From the NCBI GenBank assembly GCA_021775755.1, contig JAJFHE010000073.1, positions 1 to 38,513 of the forward strand: a DNA stretch of 38,513 nt. Direction: 5' to 3'. A program made the translations under genes and the position numbers. The notes below the pieces were generated by a model that did no database searches, was not told where the DNA came from, and worked only from the letters and a program-made list of their open reading frames with translations. Positions 25,330 to 32,666 of this stretch are shown here, one piece after another (the stretch's first letter is position 1; every line of letters starts with the position of its first letter). The stretch comes from Hyphomicrobiales bacterium (GTDB taxonomy: Bacteria > Pseudomonadota > Alphaproteobacteria > Rhizobiales > JAJFHB01).

Positions 25330-26481
25330 ATGCATCTGCATTTTGACTTGAGCGAGTTCGAACACCGGCAGAAAGCTGTGTGCGCAAGTATAGTTGACGC
25401 TGGCCTCGACGGCCTGATCCTGTTTCGCCAGGAAAGCATGTACTACCTCACCGGTTACGACACCGAGGGGTTCGTCATGTTCCAGGCCATGTATATGGGC
25501 GCCGACGGGCGCATAGCGCTGTTGACGCGCTCTGCGGATCGTCTGCAGGCGCAGATCACCTCAACGCTTAAGGACGTGCGCATCTGGGCTGACCGCCAGG
25601 GCGCCGATCCGGTTACCGATCTCAAAACGATGCTTGCCGAGTATGGCTGCGCGGGCAAACGGCTTGGTGTGGAGTATCACGCCTACGGCCTCACGGGCCA
25701 GCGGGCGATGATGGTCAATGACGGGCTGGAGGGCTTTTGCGAACTGACCGACGCTTCGGATCTCGTGCGTATCGTGCGGCTCGTAAAAAGCCCGGCGGAA
25801 CTCGCCTGCGTGCGAAAGGCCGGAGAGATCGCCGACGCGGCATGGGATGTCGCCCACAAAAAGTCCGTGCCCGGCGCCTTCATCGGCGACATTTACGGCG
25901 AGATGCTGCATGTCATGCTGAGCCTGGACGGCGATCCCTCCGCGAGCCGCTGGCCGATGGGCGCGGGTGAGACGTCGATGCTGGTGCGCTATCACACCGG
26001 CAAAGGATCGATCGCGGCGCAGGACCAGGTTCAGCACGAGTTCGCCTCATCGTACCGCCACTATCATGTTGCCGCGATGAGCGTCGTCGTAACGGGCGAG
26101 GCCGATCCGCGTCAGCAATCGATGTTCTCCGCCTGCCAGGATGCCCTTGAAGCCTGCAAGGAAGAGCTGCGGCCGGGCGCTACCGTCGGCGAAGTGTTCG
26201 ATATTCACAAGCGCCAGCTGGCCGCGGCCGGCTACGGACATGCGAGCCTCAATGCCTGCGGATACACGATGGGGATCAGCTATCCGCCGTCATGGATGGA
26301 CTGGCCGATGCTGTGGACCGGCAACCCAGATGTGATCGAGGAAAACATGGTGTTCTTCATGCACATGATCCTGCTCGACGACCGCACCGGCTTGACCATG
26401 AGCCTCGGCGAAACGGCTATTGTAACGGGCGGCGACTGCGAGCCGGTGTGCCACGCCCCCAGGCAACTGGTCGTGAATTGA
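25330..26481 (+). CDS. M24-family (creatinase/ectoine-hydrolase-like) hydrolase
   Basis: Pita-bread-fold protein of 383 residues with the two-domain layout of the M24 family: an N-terminal domain (about 1-155) and a catalytic-fold domain (about 160-375). The metal ligands of true aminopeptidases (the DxGA and Dx10D blocks) are not seen; the matching region reads QDQVQHEFASSYRHYHVAAM. This suggests a metal-free member such as creatinase or ectoine hydrolase DoeA rather than a peptidase (inference). Creatinase gives sarcosine plus urea. ATG 25330 has GGAG 7 bases upstream; the frame extends to TTG 25264. It is divergent from the DDAH-like operon, with a shared promoter region. Confidence 0.82.
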   Translation: MHLHFDLSEFEHRQKAVCASIVDAGLDGLILFRQESMYYLTGYDTEGFVMFQAMYMGADGRIALLTRSADRLQAQITSTLKDVRIWADRQGADPVTDLKTMLAEYGCAGKRLGVEYHAYGLTGQRAMMVNDGLEGFCELTDASDLVRIVRLVKSPAELACVRKAGEIADAAWDVAHKKSVPGAFIGDIYGEMLHVMLSLDGDPSASRWPMGAGETSMLVRYHTGKGSIAAQDQVQHEFASSYRHYHVAAMSVVVTGEADPRQQSMFSACQDALEACKEELRPGATVGEVFDIHKRQLAAAGYGHASLNACGYTMGISYPPSWMDWPMLWTGNPDVIEENMVFFMHMILLDDRTGLTMSLGETAIVTGGDCEPVCHAPRQLVVN

Positions 26482-26690
26482 CCGGTTTTTGAATGTGGGA
26501 GTCTTCAGCTGGTGACGCCTGTGTGCCAAACCATGTGGTATGCAGAAATTCGCGCAGGCCGTAGAAAACAGCCGGACATGCCTGTTCGCCGCGTCACCGA
26601 ACAGTCAAGTAAACGTGACGCTCATCGAATACAGCAATCGGATCAAACGGTACTCACACTCGCTTTTTCACGGTCTGTTGCCAAAGAGGC

Positions 26691-27485
26691 TTAAGGCTTG
26701 CGCGCTCTGAGGTGCGTCGGTCTGAGTTCGCCCTGATCGAGCACAATGATCATCTTGTCCCAGACGTCGATCTGACGTTCCAGGAACTCTGTGCCCACGG
26801 CGGATTCGAGGCCCGCATAAAGGCTTCCTTTCATGTTGTCCCGTTCCCGCCTTGCCTCGTGCCTGTACCACGGGTTGCGGTCGGCGACACGGATGTCCAC
26901 GAAACCCGCAGCCCCAAGCGCCGCCTCGTAGACGGACGCCGAGGCGAGGCCGAAATCCAGCCCCTCGGCCTCGATATAGGCCTCCATTTCCGGTGACGGC
27001 GCGCCGGTGTAGCCGGCCAGCCAGTCGCTCGCGGCGAACCAGCCGCCCGGTCTGAGACACCGAAAGATGTCGCCGGCGAGCGCATGCTTGTCTGCGATGT
27101 GGATGATCGCGTCCTTGCTGAACACCATATCGAGACTCGCATCGGCAGCCGGCAGGGGACCGGGCTCGACTTTGAGGAACTGCACGTTGTCGGCCAGTTC
27201 AGCGCGCGATGCCAGTTCCACGCAAGCCTCGATCAGGTTGTCCTCGATGTCGATGCCGACGATGGATGCCACTGCGTACTGCCGGGCGATATGCACGGTT
27301 GCGCCACCGAGACCGCATCCAAGGTCCAGTGCGGCGAGACCGGTTAGGTCCAGGCCCTCGAGGACGCGGTCCACCTCGTCCGAGCCCCCTGGCGACATGA
27401 AGCCTTCGCCCCACACCGCTTGCAGCAAGGCGGTCAGGTCGTCGTCATATTCCTGATGGGGTTCGGGTGCATCGGATGTGGTCAT
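26691..27485 (-). CDS. SAM-dependent small-molecule N-methyltransferase (SDMT/phosphobase type)
   Basis: Class I methyltransferase of 264 residues. Motif I is LDLGCGLGG (53-61) and the acidic residue after strand 2 is D79. The FSKDAIIHIADKHAL segment and the opening WGEGFMSPGG are typical of sarcosine/dimethylglycine and phosphoethanolamine N-methyltransferases. It may therefore add methyl groups to an amine to make a betaine- or choline-like product (inference). ATG 27485 has GAGG 8 bases upstream; the longer frame to 27512 is less likely. The perfect palindrome GAATGGTACCATTC lies 16-29 bases upstream. It is convergent with the M24 gene (209-base gap, no clear terminator). Confidence 0.84.
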   Translation of the reverse strand: MTTSDAPEPHQEYDDDLTALLQAVWGEGFMSPGGSDEVDRVLEGLDLTGLAALDLGCGLGGATVHIARQYAVASIVGIDIEDNLIEACVELASRAELADNVQFLKVEPGPLPAADASLDMVFSKDAIIHIADKHALAGDIFRCLRPGGWFAASDWLAGYTGAPSPEMEAYIEAEGLDFGLASASVYEAALGAAGFVDIRVADRNPWYRHEARRERDNMKGSLYAGLESAVGTEFLERQIDVWDKMIIVLDQGELRPTHLRARKP

Positions 27486-27500
27486 GCGGTCGTCCTCTAA

Positions 27501-27514
27501 GAATGGTACCATTC
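27501..27514. promoter_or_regulatory. Perfect 14-bp palindrome before the methyltransferase gene
   Basis: GAATGGTACCATTC reads the same on both strands and is centred about 22 bases upstream of the methyltransferase ATG. Its AATGG/CCATT arms match the outer arms of the operator at 34818-34835, though with a shorter spacer. It is a possible repressor site. Confidence 0.4.
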
Positions 27515-28184
27515 GCCCTCGGCCCCGGCTCCACGTGTGGCGAACAGTGCAAAGACGATGTCAGAGCGCACAGCCCGCTTGGTCACTACCGTTGTTCACA
27601 AAACGAACCGATAACGTGCCCGCAGACTGAGCGATTTGGGTTTCGCTGGCAATGGTTTCCGCCTGCAACTCGACCAAGAACGCATAATCGTGCGATGCCG
27701 CCGAACGGCCGCGAAACCGCGCCTAAAGGTTGCATCGAACAAGATATGCAGAAACTTTTCTCGGGCATACGATACCGACGTCGTGACCGTTGCGGAGCCG
27801 TGGTGGGACGCAATGCTCACGCAGTGGCGGCCGGGATATGCCAGGGTAATGGCCGCGTTCCTGGCGCGTCAGGAGCAAGCGCCCAGAGAAGTCAATTACT
27901 GCGGGGATTACCTGTCGTACTCCCGCACCGGCGGAGCCTGCGCCAGCGGTCGAGGAGTGGCCCGTCTCGTGGAACGCCGCTTTGCGGCGGCATGAAGAAG
28001 CTCCGACATCGCGCTTGATGGATCAATCCCGCGGAGGACCGCAGCGCCCCGGTCAGGCAGGCAGTTGCTTCTTGGGGGCAGCGCACGGGGACAATAATGC
28101 GCACGAACCCCGCAACCCCCTTGCAAAGAGGCCGCGTGTGCGGTCAATTGCGCTCATAATCACACGATCAGGTGGCCTTCACCC
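27515..28184. other. Gap containing a gene remnant
   Basis: About 670 bases without an intact gene. It holds the flavin-oxidase remnant (27735-27995) and the promoter region of the MlaF-like ATPase gene. A longer overlapping frame (27467-28018) is rejected as a shadow with biased, arginine-rich composition. Confidence 0.55.
27735..27995 (+). pseudogene. C-terminal remnant of an FAD-dependent amine oxidase-like gene
   Basis: The plus-strand frame ending at 27995 carries, from about 27760, a segment like the C terminus of flavin amine oxidases or protoporphyrinogen-oxidase-like proteins: AYDTDVVTVAEPWW, QWRPGYARV, and NYCGDYLSYSRTGGACASGRGVA, where the GDY...GA...SG pattern normally contacts FAD. 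The N-terminal FAD domain and most of the protein are missing; upstream DNA has no matching frame. I read it as a decayed gene. The frame opens at TTG 27636 but its first 35-40 residues look random. Confidence 0.5.
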
Positions 28185-28991
28185 ATGCCCGACACCAAAT
28201 CCGCCGCAGGAGCTGCTGACATCAAAGTGAGTGTCAGTGGCATCACAAAACGCTTCGGTACGCACGAGGTCCTGAGCAACATCGAACTGGACGTGCCCCG
28301 GGGCAAGAAGTCGGTGTTGATCGGTCCCGCGGCCTCCGGCAAGACGGTTCTGTTGAAGTGCATGGCCGGCCTCGAGGAGCCCGACGCCGGTTCGATCATG
28401 GTCGACGGCCAGGACATGATCCAGCTCAAGGGTCGCGCGCATGCCCGCATGCTCGAAGGCTTCGGCGTCCTGTTCCAGCAAGGCGGTCTGTTCGACAGCC
28501 TGCCCATTTGGGAGAATATCACTTTCAAGGCCATCAACGTGCAAGGCATGGGGCGCAAGGAGGCGAAGGAGCTCGCGGTCGAGAAGCTGGCGCTGGTGAA
28601 CCTGCCGGCGCCCACGGCGGACCTCTATCCGGTCGAGATCTCAGGCGGCATGCAGAAGCGTGTCGGCTTTGCGCGCGCCATGGTCGGCGCACCGGAGCTG
28701 TTGCTGCTCGACGAGCCGACGGCCGGCCTCGACCCGATTACGACCAAGACCATCAACCGGGTAATCGACGAAAACCTCGCGCAGCTCGGCGCCACCGTAT
28801 TTGCCGTCACCTCAGACATGGAAGCGGCACGTAACGAGTACGACCATCTCTTCATGCTGCACGAGGGCGAGATCAAATGGGCGGGCCCGACGAGCGAGGT
28901 CGAGGACGCCGACGACCCCTACGTGGACCAGATGATCCACGGCCGCGCCCAGGGTCCAATCACGATGCGCATGTTCGCCCGGGACCTCTGA
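28185..28991 (+). CDS. MlaF/Ttg2A-like ABC transporter ATPase
   Basis: ABC ATPase of 268 residues resembling MlaF, the ATPase of the Mla phospholipid-trafficking system. Walker A is GPAASGKT (47-54), the signature is ISGGMQKRVGFARAM (a good match to the MlaF group), and Walker B is LLLLDEPTAGLDP. The usual partners (MlaE permease, MlaD substrate binder, MlaB/C) are not in the window, so they must be elsewhere or this ATPase serves another permease. A start at 28185 lies just before the conserved region, but no strong ribosome site is clear. Confidence 0.85.
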   Translation: MPDTKSAAGAADIKVSVSGITKRFGTHEVLSNIELDVPRGKKSVLIGPAASGKTVLLKCMAGLEEPDAGSIMVDGQDMIQLKGRAHARMLEGFGVLFQQGGLFDSLPIWENITFKAINVQGMGRKEAKELAVEKLALVNLPAPTADLYPVEISGGMQKRVGFARAMVGAPELLLLDEPTAGLDPITTKTINRVIDENLAQLGATVFAVTSDMEAARNEYDHLFMLHEGEIKWAGPTSEVEDADDPYVDQMIHGRAQGPITMRMFARDL

Positions 28992-29175
28992 CCGGCAGGC
29001 CGTCCTCGGGCGGTCGCCTTATCGCGCTTCAAAAGGCAGCAGCTGTTACCCGAATGCGACAGTTGCATTAAATCCTGCGTTTCATGCCAGGTAAGCTCTT
29101 GTCAAATCAGCCGTTTCCCTGCTATCGCATGGTCAACAAAATCATACGATTTCAGGCAACGATATCCGGTAACTG

Positions 29176-29367
29176 ATGCAATCCAGTACAACTGTCGAGG
29201 GCGCTTCTTTCAACGAAGCAGCACTTGTAACGGGCACGGAAAACGACGGCAACAAGGCCTCGGAAAACGCGCCGGTAAGAACACCCAATCTGCTTTTAAG
29301 AGCAACCGCGTTCGTATCCCTGCATCTGATTTTCGTCGGTGCGGGGCTGCTGCTCTACAGCTCGTAG
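29176..29367 (+). CDS. Small membrane protein of unknown function
   Basis: A frame of 63 residues: a polar N terminus rich in serine, threonine and glutamate, then a single C-terminal hydrophobic helix (about residues 44-62). It could be a tail-anchored small protein. It lies 185 bases after the MlaF-like gene and about 50 bases before a terminator-like hairpin on the same strand. The ribosome site is weak. Function unknown. Confidence 0.45.
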   Translation: MQSSTTVEGASFNEAALVTGTENDGNKASENAPVRTPNLLLRATAFVSLHLIFVGAGLLLYSS

Positions 29368-29414
29368 AGCGATCGAGGCGGCAACCGCAACTCACATGAT
29401 ATTAACCGCCATCG

Positions 29415-29434
29415 CCGGGTTTGCCCCGGTTTTT
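29415..29434 (+). terminator. Rho-independent terminator-like hairpin
   Basis: CCGGG (29415-29419), a 5-base loop, CCCGG (29425-29429), then TTTTT. It follows the small membrane protein frame on the plus strand. Confidence 0.55.
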
Positions 29435-29461
29435 CGGCTTGGATGCCGCCATCCGGCAATG

Positions 29462-29492
29462 GGCCATGCACGGGTCAACTCCGAGCATGGCC
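29462..29492. terminator. Hairpin between convergent transcripts
   Basis: GGCCATGC (29462-29469) pairs perfectly with GCATGGCC (29485-29492), and flanking bases extend the stem imperfectly (about 29446-29499). It lies just past the aldehyde dehydrogenase stop on the minus strand. No T tract follows, so it may be an mRNA end-protecting stem. Confidence 0.45.
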
Positions 29493-29504
29493 GGATTGGC
29501 GGTG

Positions 29505-30932
29505 TCAGGCGGCCGTGTAGGCGGTTTTCGTTGCGGTGTAGAACTCTACCGAATGCGGCCCCATTTCGCGGGCGCCGTGGCTTGAGCCCTTGCGGCCGCC
29601 GAACGGCACGTGATAGTCGACACCCGCCGTCGGCAGGTTGACCATGACGAGGCCCGAGGACGAGTTCTGCTTGAAGTCCGACGCATATTTCAGCGAAGAC
29701 GTACAGATTGCCGAACTCAAGCCGAAATCGGTGTCGTTGGCGACGTCAAGCGCTTCGTCGTAGTCCTTCACGCGGATGACGGAGGCGACGGGGCCGAAGA
29801 TTTCCTCGCGGTTGATGCGCATGGAATTGTCGGTCTCGGTGAAGAGCGCCGGCGACAGATAAAAACCCTCCGTCTCGCGGTTGAGCAACTCGCCGCCGGT
29901 GAGCTTGGCGCCCTCGCCGCGGCCGATTTCAAGATAGCTCAGGTCCTGGTCAAGCTGGCTCTGGTCTACGACCGGACCGATCTGCGTGCCGTCTTTCAGC
30001 GCATGGCCGACAGTGAGAGCCGACATCGCTTCGGACATGGCGCCGACGAACCTGTCGTGAATACCCTCCTGCACGATGAAACGGCTGGACGCGGTGCACT
30101 TCTGGCCGGTCGAGAAATAAGCGCCGTTCAGCGAGACGTTGACGGCGGTACCGAGATCGGCGTCGTCCATCACCACCATCGGGTTCTTGCCGCCCATTTC
30201 GAGCTGAAACTTCTTGTTGCGCTGGGCGCAGGAGACGGCCACATGGCTGCCGGTATCGACGGAACCGGTAAAGGTCACGGCGTTGACGTCGGGCGATGTC
30301 AGAATAGTCTCGCCGACGACCGAGCCGCGTCCCATGACGAGATTGAACACACCGTCCGGCACACCGCACTCGACGATGATTTCCGACAGAGCCCACGCGC
30401 TTCCCGGCACGAGGTCGGCGGGCTTGAACACGACGCAGTTGCCGAAGGCAAGGGCGGGCGCGATCTTCCAGGCGGGGATAGCAATCGGAAAGTTCCACGG
30501 TGTGATGATGCCGACAACACCCATGGGCTCACGGACGATCTCGATGTCGACGCCGGGGCGGATCGAAGGCACGCGCATGCCGTGGATGCGCAATGCCTCG
30601 CCGGCATAGAATTTGATGGTCTGACCGGCGCGGATCACCTCTCCGATACCCTCGGCCAGCGTCTTGCCCTCTTCGCGTGCCAGCAGTTCGCCAAGCTCGG
30701 CGGAGCGCTCGATGACCTTGGCGCCGACCGCTTCGAGCATATCGGCGCGCATCTGCACATTCGACTGGCGCCAGCCCGGAAACGCCGCCTTCGCCGCGGC
30801 GATAGCCTCCAGCGTCTGCGCCTCATCGGCATGTGCATATTCAGAGATGATGTCGGAAACATCGGAAGGGTTGATGTTTGCGCGAGTTGTCGCACCATCG
30901 ACCCACTGGCCGCCAATGTAATTCTGCTTCAT
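29505..30932 (-). CDS. NAD(P)-dependent aldehyde dehydrogenase
   Basis: Aldehyde dehydrogenase of 475 residues, a usual length for the family. It oxidises an aldehyde to the acid with NAD or NADP. The general base E245 (QLEMGGKN) and nucleophile C279 (GQKCTASS) are present, as is the WNFPIAIPAWK cofactor block (146-156). The family resemblance is to 2,5-dioxovalerate/alpha-ketoglutaric semialdehyde and betaine aldehyde dehydrogenases; the real substrate is unknown. It follows the MttB-like gene after 153 bases holding two hairpins, so it probably belongs to the methylated-amine operon and may oxidise an aldehyde released there. ATG 30932 has GGAAGG 10 bases upstream; the frame reaches 31049 but its extra residues are not conserved-looking. 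Confidence 0.88.
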   Translation of the reverse strand: MKQNYIGGQWVDGATTRANINPSDVSDIISEYAHADEAQTLEAIAAAKAAFPGWRQSNVQMRADMLEAVGAKVIERSAELGELLAREEGKTLAEGIGEVIRAGQTIKFYAGEALRIHGMRVPSIRPGVDIEIVREPMGVVGIITPWNFPIAIPAWKIAPALAFGNCVVFKPADLVPGSAWALSEIIVECGVPDGVFNLVMGRGSVVGETILTSPDVNAVTFTGSVDTGSHVAVSCAQRNKKFQLEMGGKNPMVVMDDADLGTAVNVSLNGAYFSTGQKCTASSRFIVQEGIHDRFVGAMSEAMSALTVGHALKDGTQIGPVVDQSQLDQDLSYLEIGRGEGAKLTGGELLNRETEGFYLSPALFTETDNSMRINREEIFGPVASVIRVKDYDEALDVANDTDFGLSSAICTSSLKYASDFKQNSSSGLVMVNLPTAGVDYHVPFGGRKGSSHGAREMGPHSVEFYTATKTAYTAA

Positions 30933-30971
30933 GAACGTCGTGCCTTCCATTGTGCGTGATGTAAGCCTGCG

Positions 30972-31057
30972 GCGCCGGATATTCCAGCGCTCGGCAGGCC
31001 TTCCAGATCCGGCGCGCACGTTAACGGGAAAGGCGGGCGGTGTCATCAAAAGCCCGC
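30972..31057 (-). repeat. Two hairpins in the gap between the MttB-like and ALDH genes
   Basis: GCGCCGGAT (30972-30980) pairs with ATCCGGCGC (31007-31015), and GCGGGC (31033-31038) with GCCCGC (31052-31057). Both lie after the MttB-like gene and before the aldehyde dehydrogenase start, on the minus-strand transcript. They may be processing or stability stems or a partial terminator; no T tract is clear. Confidence 0.4.
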
Positions 31058-31085
31058 GTCATCCGCACCGTAGCGCTAGAGCCCG

Positions 31086-32666
31086 TTACCAGCGCCCCGA
31101 GGCGGTGCTCATGTCGGCTTCCGTGATCTGGATCGGGAAGCCGGCCCTGATCTTCGCGTCTGCCTCGCGGCCGAAATAGTTGGGGTAGTGGGTGGAGAGA
31201 GTTTGCACCGCCGCTGCGCGGGAGCGCTCGAACAGCGTCGTCTTGCCCTCTTCTTCCCACTGGCCCGTCGGCGAACGGTCCATGAGGGCCGGATAGACAT
31301 ATTCGCTTTCCATGAACTCCAGCGTCTGCTCGTTGCCGAGGAAGTGTCCGGGGTCGATGGCGCAGGCGTTTATGACATCGAGCGACAATGTATCGTCGCT
31401 CACTTCGATGCCGCGAAGCGTGCGCGCGATCATGCCGATGGCCTCGTTGTCGATAACCATCGATTCAAAACTGCAGCCCATGAGAGAGCCCATCATGCCA
31501 CCGACCTCGCACAACCGGTTGGCGCCGGCGTGGGCGGCCAGCGCAAATGTAAGGGCTTTCTCGTAGCCATATTGCGCGTCCGGGATTTTCGCATCCGTCA
31601 TGCCGCAGCCGACGCTGTTGGGGAGGTTGTAGAAGTTCCCCATCTGCACCGCGGCCGCCGCGAGAAGGGCCTGTTCACCACTGCCGCCGGAGAACGAGCC
31701 GGTGCGCAGGTCGGTGATGAACGGCCAGGCGGCAAAGGTTACCGGACAGCCCGGCGTGATGAGGTTGACGATGGCAATGCAGGACAGCGTCTCCGCAACG
31801 ACCTGGGCAAGGATTCCGGCAAGCGGGGCCGGTGCCGTGGCGCCCGACTGCGGCGCAACGGCGATGTCGCTGGTCAGCCCGAGCCGGCTCGCGTCGATCA
31901 GGATTTCAAGATTCTCCTGACCGAACCGCAACGGCGACACGATGGGACAGCCGCCGAAAATCACCGAGGGCTTCTTGAGAAACGTGCCTTCGCCGCCGGA
32001 CGCGAGGTCGAAGAGCTCGATTGCCGGCTTGATATGCTCGCGCACGCGGAACGACAGACAGACCGGTTTCTCGCTCGCCGACAAAAGCGCGTAGACCATA
32101 TTCATGTCGTGCTCGTAGTCGTCGGGGATATCGGTGCCGAGCACCGTGTCGCCGAGCATATGGATGTTGTCGAGCGTGTCGACGAGGCGGCTGAAGTCGT
32201 AGATATCCAGCATGGTCGAGGCACGGTACGACTTGGTGTCGGCATCGAACGTCGTCACCGCCGTACCGGAATTGGAAAAGAAAACGGAGCTCTTCACGCA
32301 ATGGATATCGTCCTTGCCGGCGCGGCTGCCGCGGGCGTGGACGTAATACTCCTTCGCCGCACCGGCGATCAGGTCCTCCATAAGGGAGCGCGGGAAACAG
32401 AGGCGGCCATGCTCGTTGAGAACGGCGCCTTTCGGCAGAACGATGTCCAATAGTTCGGGGATCGGATTACCGATGCCCGTGGTCTCAAGGATCGACAGTG
32501 CGGCGTGATGCACCCGGTCCATGGCAGCCGCGCTCAGGGGCTGAAATTTACCGCCCTCGATGCCAGGCCAAATCGCCTTCGACGGCCCCGCCGCCTGACG
32601 TGCCTCCAGCCGGCCCTGACGGCCTGCGCCTTTTCTGCGCGATGATTTGCGAACGGCCTGGTTCAT
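31086..32666 (-). CDS. Trimethylamine methyltransferase (MttB) superfamily protein, non-pyrrolysine
   Basis: MttB-superfamily (COG5598) protein of 526 residues, expected to be a TIM-barrel methyltransferase. Known members move a methyl group from a quaternary or tertiary amine to a corrinoid protein. A basic N-terminal tail (about 30 residues) precedes the conserved body; recognisable blocks include HHAALSILETTGIG, FGGCPIVSPLRFGQENL and LSLDVINACAIDPGHFLGNEQT. The frame is continuous and ends in TAA, so no amber codon encodes pyrrolysine; it belongs to the non-Pyl group that includes glycine betaine, proline betaine and carnitine demethylases. No corrinoid partner gene is in the window. Its ATG overlaps the stop of the upstream flavoprotein (ATGA), so translation is coupled. 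Confidence 0.88.
   Translation of the reverse strand: MNQAVRKSSRRKGAGRQGRLEARQAAGPSKAIWPGIEGGKFQPLSAAAMDRVHHAALSILETTGIGNPIPELLDIVLPKGAVLNEHGRLCFPRSLMEDLIAGAAKEYYVHARGSRAGKDDIHCVKSSVFFSNSGTAVTTFDADTKSYRASTMLDIYDFSRLVDTLDNIHMLGDTVLGTDIPDDYEHDMNMVYALLSASEKPVCLSFRVREHIKPAIELFDLASGGEGTFLKKPSVIFGGCPIVSPLRFGQENLEILIDASRLGLTSDIAVAPQSGATAPAPLAGILAQVVAETLSCIAIVNLITPGCPVTFAAWPFITDLRTGSFSGGSGEQALLAAAAVQMGNFYNLPNSVGCGMTDAKIPDAQYGYEKALTFALAAHAGANRLCEVGGMMGSLMGCSFESMVIDNEAIGMIARTLRGIEVSDDTLSLDVINACAIDPGHFLGNEQTLEFMESEYVYPALMDRSPTGQWEEEGKTTLFERSRAAAVQTLSTHYPNYFGREADAKIRAGFPIQITEADMSTASGRW

Noticed and set aside
25330-26481. DMSP lyase DddP (also of the M24 family)
   Set aside because: DddP keeps metal-binding residues that are not visible here, and no DMSP-related genes are adjacent.
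27467-28018. A 183-residue plus-strand frame
   Set aside because: Arginine- and cysteine-rich random-looking composition overlapping the flavin-oxidase remnant in another frame.
31086-32666. Pyrrolysine-containing MttB
   Set aside because: The frame has no in-frame amber codon, ends in TAA and there are no pyl genes in the window.
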